Assembly: GCA_031213475.1 (NCBI GenBank)
Contig: JARUPZ010000020.1
Span: forward strand, 1,972,475-2,036,474
Reading direction: 5' to 3'
Source: Nereocystis luetkeana
Taxonomy: Eukaryota > Sar > Phaeophyceae > Laminariales > Laminariaceae
DNA: 64,000 nt
The notes under the pieces are model-generated. The model was not told the origin of the DNA and did no database searches. It saw nothing but the letters and a program-made list of their open reading frames with translations. Positions within the stretch are counted from its first letter, which is position 1. Every line of letters starts with the position of its first letter. Below, piece after piece: positions 52,601 to 60,839 of this stretch. A program made the translations under genes and the position numbers.

Positions 52601-55600
52601 TCATTTCCACTCGGTGATCTATTGTAAATCTTTCAGCAGATAAGAGACCCATGATCTGTATGATCTAGCTCATATTGCCGGGTGAGAGCCGAAAAATCTG
52701 CATGATTTTGGACATGTTTCCTGGGTCGGGTCTGTTCCTCTTGCAGATCCTGCACAGCATGTCATGCTGGCCGGTTATAGGATCTACAGTAGATGATCTA
52801 CGGTAGACAGATATATCATGATCTGTCTGATCTGTCTGTCCGACGTGCGAATTTCTTCGATCGCATGGCAAGGGCCGTCCGATTGGTTCGATCGCGTGAA
52901 AGGGCCGATCGGTTCGACTAGGGTTCGGAGGGGTTCAAGGGCCATCCGACTGGTTCCGTTCGTTCCGGGCGATGAACCGGCCATCCGAGATGTTCGACTC
53001 ATTCGGTAAAATGAAAGGGTCATTTGAGTGGTTTGATCGGAATGATCAGACGTAGACGTAGGATATTCGGTTCATTCGATTGGTGCGATCTGTAAGAAGG
53101 GCCGATCGATTAAATTGGTTCGATTCGGACGAAAGGGCCGTCCGATTGATTGGGTTTCGTCGATCGGACGAACGGGCCATCCGACTGGTTCGATTGGTTA
53201 CATCCGTGCTCGAAATGAGCGATACCCTCCCTCGCTCCCTCCATCACAAAAACACGCCTGAAAAACACCCAGGTGTACCTAACCCCCGCCGCCTTCAACC
53301 TCCTCAAACCCCCTACACAGATCAGGAACACTCACATTGGCGCACTCCAAGCGCCCAAGTTGCAGAGCTAGCAGCAGCGGCGTGTTACCGTGGTGATCCA
53401 CCTCATCCATGCCACCCGGTCCCGTCGCCGAGCTAGGAACCGGGACCGCCATCCCCTCCGCCCCACCAACAGAGGAAAACACCGCCTGATCTCACCATAA
53501 AAACCGCAAGCCGAAAGGAAATAACCGCCGCGTGCAAGTACGAGAGGTGAGTGGGGCAGTGGGGGGGGGAGGGGTCGGGCGGGGGGGGGGGGTGAGGGGA
53601 GAGCGATATCACAAACAAAGTCGACAGCAATATCGGCAGCAAAACGTCGACAGCGATATCGACAATATCAATATCGACAGCAATATCGGCAGCGATCGGC
53701 AGCGATATCGACAATATCAATATCTACAGCAATATCGGCAGCGATCGGCAGCGATATCGATAATATCAATATCGACAACAAAGTCGGCAGCAACATCGAC
53801 GATCGACATGCAGCGATATCGATAATATCAATATCAACATCAATGTCGACAGCAATATCGACATCGATATCGATTATCGACATCAATATCAACATCAATA
53901 TCGACAGCGCTATCGATGATCAACAGGGAGCTGTATATTCTGCACGATCTGGGACATGTTTTCCTGGGTTGGATCTGCCCTATATATGAGGCAAAATCCT
54001 GGGCACAACCTCTCACAACGGCAGGTGAGGAACTGAATGATCTATCTGTGGATGATCTATATGTAGATGATGTATCTGTAGATGATGTATCCGTAGATGA
54101 TCCATCTGTAGATGATCTATCTGTAGACGATATATCCGTAGATGATCTATCTGTAGATGATCTATCTGTAGACGATATATCTGCGCAACGTGTGCACTAT
54201 TACGGGGGGGGCTTAGTAAATAGGACCAAATATTGGTAGTAAAGGTCGCGAAATATATAGACTTTTTTGTCTACCATAGGTCTCATTTAATATGGTCCCC
54301 CGTACGTAGTAGTACACGGTTGGTAATAACGCACCTGACGGAGGGTTGGTCGCTATGCTATAACCAAGCCAACGCCAAGGGCAAATATTAACGGTACATA
54401 AAATAGCACGAGCTGACCGGACTGTCTGTTATGTATCCCTGGCAACTCTCTGGCAAGTACTGCTGTAGAACGTACTTCGTACAGTCTCTCGCAAAACGAG
54501 ACTACCTGCAGCTGTGTACTACGAATGGCCTGAACTTCTCTTTATTCGCTTCGGCGGCTAGATAAGACTGCAGCAGAAAACAGGTATTTATCATGTAAAA
54601 CAACATTTTTGTGACATCAAAAGTGGTTCAGTTTTCACGAAAGCTAAAACGTTATTTTACTCTTCGATGAAATACTATTTCCCCACCTCCCGCGGGCGGG
54701 TACTGCACGACTCTTACCAGCGTTATTTTTTTATTGTCGGATTTTTGTGCCTGTTCTTGTTTTACCCGAACGGTCGCTACATTTCCGGACAAAAGTGGCT
54801 GAAACTCTCTCTCACTTCAGGCTCGGTCGCGGGTAGACAACAGGCACAAAAATACGACAAAAACATAACACGGGTACTGCTATAGCCTCGCACCGGTTGT
54901 ACGTAGAGTTACGTGATAACCACCTTTCGACCTGCAGTCCCATTGGGGGCACAGACCACTCACAAATTATACGCCGTTTGCCCCCAAAATGGGACTGCAG
55001 TCCTGTTACGGGGGACCATAGTTAACAGGACCAAATATTGCTAGTAAAAATGGGTTAAATATATAGGTTTTATGTACACCATAGGTCCTGTTAACTATGC
55101 CCCCCCCCCGTAAATACTGTGGGGGTGAAACATTTTTCGAACTGCGCGGACGCTTTCGGGGACAAACTCCTTGAAATACGTATCTCGGGTTCACAGTTTT
55201 TTGTTTGTTTTTTTTTTGGCAGTTCTACGAAGGCTTTTTACACACGAGCTGAACCTTTGCATTTTTTACTCTCTCGTCCCTCCCGTCCAGCGGCGGCGGG
55301 GAAGCCACTACGAGCGTCAAGACACGCCTGCAGCAAGAAATAACAAGATAAACAGACGAAACAAAAAGACGAAACAAATATATAACATGTATATAGCGCG
55401 AAAAAGGCCCAAAGCACAAAAGTATACAGGACAAAAGACGTGTATTCGTAGCACGAGCCGTCTGGAACGCTCTCTTACGTGACCTCCTTGCCCTCTCGTC
55501 CCTCTCGTTCAGCGACGGGTGGACTCTCATCAACATTACAGACACGCCTGCAGCAAAAGAACAAAATCGTTAACCCCTTTAGAACCGCAGTCCCGTTTTG

Positions 55601-58434
55601 GGGACAAAGTATTTGAAGTTTGACTGGTTTGTCCCCAAAACGGGGCTGCGGTTCTAAAAGGGTCAAGACTACATACCAGGTACAGCAGTAGTACGTGTCA
55701 CGCCATAAGTGGCACAAGCTTCGGGAAGTTTCTCTCGGCGTGACCCCTTTGTCCCCTCCTCCCACCTCTTGTTCAGCAGCGGGTGGACACGCCGGCAGCA
55801 CAAGAACAAAATCACTAAAAATACGTACCTTGGTATGGTACATGTTGCCAGGTATGTATGTAGCACGTACTGTAGTACGAGCTGTCTGGACTCTCTTGTG
55901 TGATTGACCGGTACGTACGTAGACTGAGACTTACCGAGCGGTACAGGCACCGGGTGCTGTCGCACACAGCTTGCAAAGATGACTCTCGACCAAATCCTCG
56001 ATCTCACGGCAGTTGTTTTTAATTTTGATAAGATACGAAGTACGTGTACAAAGAATAAGGGAGAAGAAAAAAAAACGAAGCTGTGAGATCGAAAACTTAC
56101 TCGAAACTCATATTTGCAAGCTTGGTGTGATAATTCCATTCCGCCATGTACGGGGGGGATATAGGAGAGAGGGCAACGATTGAAGCAGAAAATGTTGGAG
56201 CACACAGGAGAGGGAAAAACGGTGGAGCTGTGACCTGGATGGACTCCATGGTTAGCTATTAATAGCTCTCCGTTGGGTTGACACATAACATAATACATTA
56301 CGACTGCAGGAAGAAGCGTCTTACGTACACCCTTTCTGTAGCGTGTGGGTAGACGAGGCAAAGAAAACACTCACCCGAACTATGAATATCTTGAAAAAAA
56401 TGAAAGAAAAGCTCGAGCTGTGAGATCGAGGATAATGTCGAAGCTCATCTTTGCAAGCTGTCTGTGATACCTGGTATGTGATGCCAGGAATATAGTTATG
56501 TACCACAGCAGTACCACTGTCCCGAAATTTCAAGAACGTTTTAATTGAATATCAATGTGCAAGCGGTGCTTAAATTTTTTGGAACAAAGTGGTATGAACA
56601 ATATTATTGGCGATGGTATAAACAATACCTGGTAGAACCAGGTACACATTTTACGAATTTTGATTTCTTTGGAACTTCAGGCGAAAAACTGTCGAACTGC
56701 TGTTGCTCGATATCCGATGAAAAATTACAGCATCGACCTTGCTGGTTGGTATGCGAAGCCGCCCGAGCTGCCGGGACAGGGGGCTCCAGTAAAATTGTTA
56801 GAGAAGAAAGGCCAAAGAGTCAAGTCCAGTACAGCCATCACCATAAACCAAACATCCAGCACGAACGATACCCGACAGCCGACACCTAACACCATCATCA
56901 CCATCAAAATCAGCACACAACACCGTCAACATCACCAACAACACCATCGACCCTTGCTTACGACTAGGCCCAGCGTTGACAAAAAGGTTGACATATATGT
57001 ACATACCAGGTATATTTGAATACATATATATTTGACTCTTTTAACCCCAAATCCCCACTGCCTGGGAAAATTCTCCGGATGAAGCTGCTATGCGGACATT
57101 TCTGTGCACTAAACGTGCAACCATTTGCCCAAAGCCGGGTAAATCTTTACCGGTGTGTGCGTTCTTCACATCAACCCTTTTAGGACCCCAGTCCCGTTTT
57201 GGGGACAAATCACTTGGAATAAGAATGGTTTGTCCCCAGATCGGGACTGCGGTACTAAAGGGGTTAATAAACTGTTCTTCCTACCCGTCGACGTCCAGCA
57301 CAACCAGTGTCCGTGCCGATTCCTCAATCCTAGAAGAGATAAGTTATGTGCCGGTGTTAGCCGCTGACACCATCAGCACCAACACCACAACAAAAAAAAC
57401 CAACGCAATCACCACCACCACCAGCAGCAGCAGTATAAATACCAACCTCAACGGCACCAACATCACCACCGACAACATCGCTCAATTTTATGTAAATAAA
57501 CCGGATACCCGAACTGAAAGCAACAACAATAACAAGAACAGCATCAACACCATCATCATCACCACCACCAACATTAAGCAACAACAATGCCAAGAACAGC
57601 ATCAACACCACCATCATCATCACCACCACCGACATTAACGCGCAATGTTATGTGCACAGATCGTTAGCTGTGAACACATCACCACCACCACCTCGTACCA
57701 GCAACATAACCAGCGTGGGTCGGAGCCCCTAACCAGCGCGCTTCGTTCAGATTCCATGACGCAGTCGTTGGGTCTGTCGACCGATGTCAAACCTGAAAAA
57801 TGGTCTGTTTGTTGCCATCGGAGAGGGGTCGAGATTTTTCGTCGTCTGTTTTCTACAGACCAGCCGCCAATTACTATTCTATTACACGCCTGGCCGGCCC
57901 ACACCACGTATCACCGACCGAGCTATAAGCACCCTGTGACACTAGGGTGGGTCGGAGACCCCAAGCAGCGCGTTCCGTTCAGATTTCATGACGGAGTCGT
58001 TGGGCATGTCGATCGATGTCCGCCGAGGGTCCTCAAAAAAGTTGTCTATGCGGTCTCCATACCCGCCAGAACAGGGGGTTCCACATACATTGCAAGGCGC
58101 GCAATCAAATATCCGCCAAAGCTGTCCCGTGATTGTGTAAAATTTGCCCCACCACCAGCACCAGCACCAGCACCACCATCACAACACCAGCACCAACACC
58201 ACCATCACAACACCACCAACGACCACCCCCACCCCCACCACTACCACCACCGATCGCACCGAAGGCCCTCCCTCCCTCCCTCCCTCCCTCCCTCCCTCTC
58301 TGTATCTCGCTCACCGGTGGGGCGACGCTTCCATTGGGCGAGATACCCTGCATTGCCTCAAGTTCATCCTCCTGGGCAGCGATAGCATGGTCCAGCAAAA
58401 TCTCCAAATAGTCCACATCGTTGTCATAAACCGC
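36786..58434 (-). CDS. ANKRD13-type ankyrin repeat / GPCR-chaperone domain protein (13 exons found, 5' incomplete)
   Basis: Read on the minus strand, the exons give two to three ankyrin repeats (DHHGNTPLLLALQLGRLECA; AGANVDIKSGRRYHLMDEAV), then the GPCR-chaperone domain with DFYVEMKWSFS, SDTYRIWKCGSWLRVDSTIV, WMAHDYPLKLKHIMPALEIL and GFPVK...VPLMMTVKAVVTFENF. These match ANKRD13 family landmarks in order, so the assignment is firm; HGNTPL and LECA are closest to ANKRD13C. In animals, family members act at the ER and endosomes in trafficking of membrane receptors; a role here is inference. Acidic, poly-Pro and poly-Ala segments follow the domain. Twelve internal junctions agree in phase, and all but one are phase 0. 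The first exon, encoding residues before AVYDND, was not found. Confidence 0.9.
37255..37330 (+). repeat. Poly-C homopolymer block inside the last ANKRD13-like exon
   Basis: Successive runs of 5-14 C broken by T. This is the place where the reading frame changes. Confidence 0.9.
37660..37975 (+). repeat. G-rich GGGA repeat region
   Basis: AGGGAGGG and GAGGGGATAAGGGAGG words with long G-runs fill the intron next to the last exon. On the coding (minus) strand this is an extended pyrimidine tract. Confidence 0.85.
38280..38500 (-). repeat. Tandem repeat, about 73 bp x 3-4
   Basis: CGGTAGGGGTTTTTCTTCG, ATAGGCCGTG and TCCCCT recur at regular spacing. Confidence 0.8.
38565..39115 (+). mobile_element. 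Family A repeat split by a family E element, poly-C end
   Basis: The 5' part (GCTGTCATCCATGTCC to GATGCAACTCACCTG) and the 3' part (GCACCTCACGTTTCGC to GCATGACATGAG plus about 24 C) are contiguous in the uninterrupted copies. Confidence 0.85.
38667..38930 (+). mobile_element. Family E TIR element
   Basis: AGGGTCGTTTTTAACGACA at the left, TGTCGTTAAAAACGGCCCT at the right. The interior is built of TTGGCAAGTTTTT and its complement. The second copy is at 46034. Confidence 0.9.
39113..39192 (-). repeat. Family B repeat
   Basis: GGTGCTCCGTCTCGAAAGGG, ATGCGTG and GGCAAGCAACGA: family B reversed, between two family A poly-C ends. Confidence 0.7.
39190..39345 (+). repeat. Family A repeat with long poly-C
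   Basis: CCTGGTCGGTGAAAGCCCGA to GAGTACATCTCTCCTATCGA, then GTA and about 24 C. Confidence 0.85.
39375..39578 (-). CDS. ANKRD13-like exon (acidic, poly-Pro)
   Basis: CATTGTAG|GAGGAC to CCTAAG|GTGAGA, 68 codons, phase 0 at both ends. Starts EDESEFDEEMSDDGSPSPPP, then a Pro run and a Ser/Thr-rich part. It is outside the conserved domain; support is phase, splice sites and composition. Confidence 0.7.
40310..40500 (+). repeat. Family F repeat
   Basis: AGGGAACATCCAACCCAGGG, GTGAGCTGGATCATACAG and ACAGATCATACAGAACAGG blocks. Confidence 0.6.
41243..41644 (-). CDS. ANKRD13-like exon (end of GPCR-chaperone domain, acidic tail)
   Basis: ACACAG|GTGTCA to GATGAG|GTGCGT, 134 codons, phase 0. SVPLMMTVKAVVTFENFTTR completes the FPVK..P.. 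motif of the family and IDPRTFVVPTEFKRS matches the following conserved strand. Asp/Glu/Gly-rich runs follow. Confidence 0.92.
42341..42412 (-). CDS. ANKRD13-like exon (GFPVK motif)
   Basis: GCTTCAG|GACGAC to GTAAAG|GTGGGA, 24 codons: MAARLRSVLSLAGIPQEGFP and VK. This is the family's 'PPGFPVK' element. Confidence 0.9.
43171..43278 (-). CDS. ANKRD13-like exon (WMAHDYPLKLKHIMP)
   Basis: GAGCACAG|GTACAC to GTCAGG|GTGAGG, 36 codons. Matches the family segment around EFPL....L..L. Confidence 0.92.
43425..43462 (+). repeat. CACAG pentanucleotide repeat
   Basis: About seven CAGCA units. Confidence 0.95.
43548..43735 (+). mobile_element. Family A SINE-like repeat
   Basis: CACCTCACGTTTCGCTTCGC, GGTGAAAACCCGAACATG, then CGTACGACTACGGCCATG and tandem GTACATCTCTCCTATC. 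It ends 50 bases from the next exon. Confidence 0.85.
43780..44025 (-). CDS. ANKRD13-like exon (KGGNVVQYVPKDKYF)
   Basis: AATCAG|ACCACT to GAAAAG|GTGAGG, 82 codons. TTRKGGNVVQYVPKDKYFDS is followed by an Ala/Glu helix and Gly/Ser linker. Confidence 0.88.
44662..44805 (-). CDS. ANKRD13-like exon (GYKCSTYQYLGSM)
   Basis: GCTCCAG|GGAGGG to ATGAAG|GTATGG, 48 codons, phase 0: VDSTQFKAKKTVFKESQKLE then AGYKCSTYQYLGSMQMK. Confidence 0.9.
45310..45740 (-). repeat. Degenerate satellite of AACCGTAAC-type units
   Basis: Repeated CAACCGTAAC/ACATCAACC words with irregular spacing of about 12-18 bases across 430 bases, next to the exon at 45763. Confidence 0.8.
45763..45849 (-). CDS. ANKRD13-like exon (VYNALRRLEWQTNREVD)
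   Basis: TTTTTAG|GTGTAC to AACAAG|GTGTGT, 29 codons, phase 0, between the GGVDST and VDHTKSK exons. Confidence 0.88.
46034..46281 (+). mobile_element. Family E TIR element
   Basis: TAGGGACCGTTTTTAACGAC at the left, GTCGTAAGAAACGACCCTTA at the right; matches 38667-38930. Confidence 0.88.
46500..46760 (+). repeat. Family F repeat
   Basis: ATCAGATAGATCAAACAGAT, GAGCTAGCTCATGTTCTCGG, TTTCTTGGGTTGGGATCTG and CAGATCCTGCGCAACATC. Confidence 0.75.
47025..47100 (-). repeat. Family A 3' fragment with poly-G
   Basis: GTACTCGATAGGAGAGATGT, then ACTCGATCTCATGCATGGCC and GTAGTCGTAT. Confidence 0.8.
47146..47250 (+). mobile_element. M1 MITE copy 9
   Basis: TTCCGGGGAACCATAGAAAA to CTACGGCCCCCCGTAA; TA at the left. 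Confidence 0.88.
47288..47343 (+). mobile_element. M2 MITE left half
   Basis: TTCCTTTCAGACCAGCAGTC and CGTTTTGGGGGCAAACCACG, cut off by M1 copy 10. Confidence 0.75.
47344..47455 (+). mobile_element. M1 MITE copy 10 carrying a TACCTGGTA scar
   Basis: TTACGTGGGACCATAGTTAC to ACTATGGCCCCCCGTAA with TA on both sides. At 47401-47409 it has TACCTGGTA where copy 1 has only TA. Confidence 0.95.
48225..48330 (-). repeat. Family G repeat
   Basis: Reversed: GCTGTGAGATCGGGGATCTC, TTGCAAGGTGTGCGATACTT, CGATCGCGCG and GCAGGATATATTTATA. Confidence 0.75.
48986..49142 (-). CDS. ANKRD13-like exon (IWKCGSWLRVDSTIVGV)
   Basis: AAAAACAG|GATCTG to TCGAAG|GTACTG. One base completes Arg, then IWKCGSWLRVDSTIVGVGAR, and RGRLSLVFMG...LLRVDHTKSK. 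A strong match to the family core. Confidence 0.95.
49490..49525 (+). repeat. CCCA tetranucleotide repeat
   Basis: About seven ACCC units. Confidence 0.95.
49959..50045 (+). mobile_element. M2 MITE, right end damaged
   Basis: CTAACCCTTTTAGGACTGCA to CTTGTCCCCACAACGTGACT; the last bases of the right TIR are missing. Confidence 0.8.
50139..50227 (-). CDS. ANKRD13-like exon (DFYVEMKWSF)
   Basis: GCGCAG|GACTTT to CTATAG|GTAGGC, 29 codons plus two bases. DFYVEMKWSFSAAFLMAPLM is the start of the GPCR-chaperone domain. Confidence 0.95.
50620..50870 (+). repeat. Family F repeat
   Basis: CAGATCTTGTATGACCTAGC, GTTTCCTGGGTGGTATCTGC, CGACCTCTCACGAACGGCAG and CTGTCTGTCCGAGGTCTAG. Confidence 0.75.
51075..51158 (-). 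CDS. ANKRD13-like exon (linker LLDILEGIP)
   Basis: TCCCTAAG|GTTTAC to ATTCCC|GTGAGT, 28 codons: VYMRAQLLTWVRWKKRLPHL and LDILEGIP. Confidence 0.9.
51290..51740 (-). repeat. CAGCAGCACAG-type minisatellite
   Basis: Units of ACCAACAGCAGCACAGCCCA, most regular at 51530-51690. On the coding strand the array begins about 30 bases after the donor at 51754. Confidence 0.9.
51754..51855 (-). CDS. ANKRD13-like exon (ankyrin repeat)
   Basis: GAACACAG|GCCATG to AGACAG|GTAACT, 34 codons: AMLEAGANVDIKSGRRYHLM then DEAVLTGDQAIVRQ, a diverged ankyrin repeat. Confidence 0.92.
52289..52399 (+). mobile_element. M1 MITE copy 11 carrying a TATTAATA scar
   Basis: CTACGGGGGACCATAGCTAA to ACTATGGTCCCCCGTAA with TA on both sides. 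At 52325-52332 TATTAATA replaces the TA of other copies. Confidence 0.95.
52473..52618 (+). repeat. 73-bp tandem duplication
   Basis: CGTTGTGTTGCCGTAGTGGT to ATTTCCACTCGGTGAT occurs twice, head to tail, with almost no differences. Confidence 0.95.
52630..52840 (+). repeat. Family F repeat
   Basis: TGATCTGTATGATCTAGCTC, GGACATGTTTCCTGGGTCGG and GTCTGATCTGTCTGTCCGAC. Confidence 0.75.
52855..53200 (+). repeat. Imperfect tandem repeat of GGGCCGTCCGATTGGTTCGA units
   Basis: About eight diverged units of roughly 35-45 bp. Confidence 0.8.
53336..53485 (-). CDS. ANKRD13-like exon (ankyrin repeat HGNTPLLLALQLGR)
   Basis: GATCAG|GCGGTG to GCCAAT|GTGAGT, 50 codons, phase 0. A Gly/Pro linker and then MDEVDHHGNTPLLLALQLGR, a canonical ankyrin helix pair. 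Confidence 0.93.
53610..53915 (+). repeat. AATATCGACAGC / GATATCGATAATATC minisatellite
   Basis: Nested units of AATATCAATATCGACAGC and GCGATCGGCAGCGATATCGA, partly higher-order. Confidence 0.9.
53930..54181 (+). repeat. Family F end followed by a 15-bp tandem repeat
   Basis: GGGACATGTTTTCCTGGGTT and CAACCTCTCACAACGGCAGG are family F; then about ten units of GATGATCTATCTGTA. Confidence 0.9.
54200..54304 (+). mobile_element. M1 MITE copy 12
   Basis: TTACGGGGGGGGCTTAGTAA to AATATGGTCCCCCGTA; TA at the left. Confidence 0.88.
54922..55003 (+). mobile_element. M2 MITE, diverged, abutting M1
   Basis: CCTTTCGACCTGCAGTCCCA to CCCCAAAATGGGACTGCAGT; M1 copy 13 starts two or three bases later. Confidence 0.8.
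55006..55113 (+). mobile_element. M1 MITE copy 13
   Basis: TTACGGGGGACCATAGTTAA to TTAACTATGCCCCCCCCCCG and TAA. Confidence 0.92.
55260..55810 (+). repeat. Three dispersed copies of a CTCGTCCCTC...CACGCCTGCAGCA module
   Basis: About 70-bp modules at 55272, 55490 and 55752 share CGTTCAGC, GGCGGG and GACACGCCTGCAGCA. An M2 MITE lies between the second and third. Confidence 0.75.
55570..55666 (+). mobile_element. M2 MITE
   Basis: TTAACCCCTTTAGAACCGCA to GCTGCGGTTCTAAAAGGGTC; left TTAA intact, right TCAA. Confidence 0.92.
55950..56475. repeat. Three family G copies
   Basis: Reversed copy at 55950-56020 (CACACAGCTTGCAAAGATGA); forward copies at 56080-56130 (GAAGCTGTGAGATCGAAAAC) and 56410-56475 (GAGCTGTGAGATCGAGGATA). 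Confidence 0.75.
57171..57267 (+). mobile_element. M2 MITE
   Basis: TCAACCCTTTTAGGACCCCA to CTGCGGTACTAAAGGGGTTAA; right TTAA intact, left TCAA. Confidence 0.92.
57360..57640 (+). repeat. CAC/CAT/CAA trinucleotide-rich region
   Basis: Imperfect ACCACC, ATCACC and AACAACA runs; frames across it are low complexity. Confidence 0.85.
57705..58030 (+). repeat. Direct repeat of about 80 bp, 240 bp apart
   Basis: GTGGGTCGGAGCCCCTAACC to GTTGGGTCTGTCGACCGATG matches GTGGGTCGGAGACCCCAAGC to GTTGGGCATGTCGATCGATG. Confidence 0.85.
58315..58434 (-). CDS. ANKRD13-like exon (first one recognised)
   Basis: TTTCAG|GCGGTT to CCACCG|GTGAGC, 40 codons, phase 0. AVYDNDVDYLEILLDHAIAA corresponds to the opening ankyrin helix of the family ('VFKGD...L'). 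At least one upstream exon with the start codon must exist. Confidence 0.88.
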
Positions 58435-58848
58435 CTGAAAAAGGGGTGGCGAATGAACAGAAACACAACATTATCGGTGATGGGATATCGAACGACAAAT
58501 TCTTACTCCAAGGCGATACCGACAAAACGACACGTCTAATCGATACGATCCATTTCGACATACGTCAGGGGTATATATACCTGGTAAACACACTCCGTGT
58601 AATCAGGTATTCGTGATATCAATGTCGATATCGGAATCGGAATCGACACGATACCGATGGACCAAAAAAAAACCAGATCGATACGGCTATCGATACGACG
58701 TATTCGATGCAGCAGAATCCGATATCACTATCTATACACGTCGCACCTTCTCCGATACCACTATCTTTACACATCGCACCCTCCCGTTCAGCACCTATGT
58801 GTGTGTTATTCACATCAAACCGTTCTTTCTCCCCGTCGACATCTTCAC

Positions 58849-59070
58849 TCAGCGCAACGGGGGGGTGTGTCAACGGATGGGAGGCAAAACGCGTTCGATA
58901 ATACGGGAATACGATAATACTCGAACATCGATATTTCGATATTTCGATAAGATACGTGTATCCTCACTCAGCGCAACGGGGGTGTCGACGGATGGGAGGC
59001 GAAACGCATTCGATAACACGGCGATACGACAATACTCGAAGTTCGATATTTCGATACGATACGATATGCA
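58849..59070 (+). repeat. About 115-bp tandem duplication
   Basis: CTCAGCGCAACGGGGG to GATATTTCGATA occurs twice with AACGCATTCGATAA-type words between. Confidence 0.9.
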
Positions 59071-59122
59071 ACAGCAGAGAGCACCATTACGTCCCGGCAT
59101 ACAGGGATCGCTTGTACGGTAG

Positions 59123-59330
59123 TAACCTTTCAAGGCAAACTGCCGCCTCGTTTTGGGGACCAACCACTCCGATTGTAACTACGTATTACGGGGGACCATA
59201 GTAAATAGGACCTACGGTACACACAAACACCTATATATTTCGCTATTTTTACTAACAATATTTGGTCCTATTTACTCTGGCCCCCCGTGACAGTTTGTTC
59301 CCTCCAAGCGGGACTGCGGTTCTAAAAGGG
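59123..59330 (+). mobile_element. M2 MITE interrupted by M1
   Basis: Left half TAACCTTTCAAGGCAAACTG and CGTTTTGGGGACCAACCACT; right half TTTGTTCCCTCCAAGCGGGA and CTGCGGTTCTAAAAGGG. Confidence 0.88.
59186..59290 (+). mobile_element. M1 MITE copy 14 nested in M2
   Basis: TTACGGGGGACCATAGTAAA to ACTCTGGCCCCCCGTGA; TA at the left, CA at the right. Confidence 0.93.
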
Positions 59331-59694
59331 AAAAACTACCAATATACACACCTTCCCTCTATTTAGGTAAGCAGAGAGGTGAACGTACAGGGACGGCATT
59401 GTGGACGCTTTGCCGTGAGTGAGCCTCGCCTTGTGAAAAGGGTAACGTTCAGCCATTCTTGCGATACCTCGCACTTCTCGGCCCGAAACTCCCTCCTCGT
59501 GCTCGCCGACCCCTACTCTGCCCACTCTGCCAAAGGCAGCTTCGGTCGTGCCCAGGCCGCGTCTCACGGGACCGCATTTTTTTCTTCAGGGCTTCATGCA
59601 TTTATCACAGGCTCGCCATACACACTTGTTTACAGTCCCGCGCGGGATATTTATCTCCATGGACCTTGCGATCCCAAAACATATTTATCAAGTT

Positions 59695-59800
59695 AAAAAC
59701 AACAGCTGCGAGATCGAGGTTAACGTCGAAAGCTCGTATTCGTAAGCTGTGCGTGATACTTCGATCGCGCGTATTATGTACGGGTTTCACATGGCCTCGC
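59695..59800 (+). repeat. Family G repeat
   Basis: AGCTGCGAGATCGAGGTTAA, GCTGTGCGTGATACTTCGAT, CGCGCG and TTTCACATGGCCTCG. Confidence 0.8.
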
Positions 59801-60839
59801 GAAGGAAGGACAAACATGCCGCATTCGAGAAGGACAAAAATCTGAAAGTTGCAGAATTCAGGGAAGAGTGCGTGTTTGATTGTCACAAGTAAAAAACAAT
59901 AATAATCGGGGGGCGTACGTAGGTTAGGCATGAGCAGGGAATTTGCCAGGTGTGCATTTCATACCTGCTATTTTTACTGTTTTGCAACTTATTAGGTTAC
60001 CATCAATACCTTTGAGCAATGAGGATACGTGTACAAATTTAGAATAACAAAGTTAATTTTTCCGCTTGTTAGGTTTTCTTGTGAATACCGGAAACGGTAA
60101 AACATATGGACTACTTTCAGGATTTATTCAACAAGTCACCAAAATCTCAAAACGCTATAAAAAAAAAGTACCATGAGAGATACCCGTCCGACATTTTCGA
60201 AGGGTATGTATGGTAAAGTCATACCCGGATGACTCGGAGGCTCCGAGGAGTTGACGTGATCAAACAGGCCCACTAACGTACCAGGTATGCCGTTATCGCC
60301 CATCCAAATTGATTGGGTCACTCAGGCTACCACGTTACGTCGTCTCCGAGCGCTGGACATATCAATAAAATTACGTGAGATCGAGGAACTTCGTCGAAAC
60401 TCTTATCGACTGCATGCGCGTTCCTCGAGAGCGCATCGGGGCTTTTCTTCTCCCGAGGCGGTGGAGGTTTTCGGTCGATTCATCCGTCATGGTGCCCACC
60501 GGCCGGCTTTACACAGGCCAGGGTCTCACGCGCCCTCGTGCCGTGAGCATGCGAGCGGTGGACGTCGCAACGTTCACCAATAATGCGTTGACAAAAAGCA
60601 TGCTTTCAATTTTTTGGCAAAAAAATGTTTCTGAATCATACACGTACACGTACACGTACTCGTAGTAACTCGTACTGCATTTACAGCTGTCCCGTGGTCT
60701 ACACCCAAGAGCCGAGATCCCGTTTTTATGTCGACGACGCTGTATTTTTTAACCTACCCCTGATACACGCACGTATCAGTACCACAGCAGTATATACAGC
60801 AGCACCAGTATCAGATATCTATAAAAACTAGAAGAAGAA

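Noticed and set aside
53916-54239. A protein with LSVDD pentapeptide repeats
   Set aside because: It is the 15-bp tandem repeat translated; the frame begins in a family F repeat and ends in an M1 MITE.
60375-60540. First exon of the ANKRD13-like gene on the minus strand (MTDESTENLHR near 60500)
   Set aside because: The peptide ends with a tempting HR before AVYDND, but no GT donor follows at the required place.
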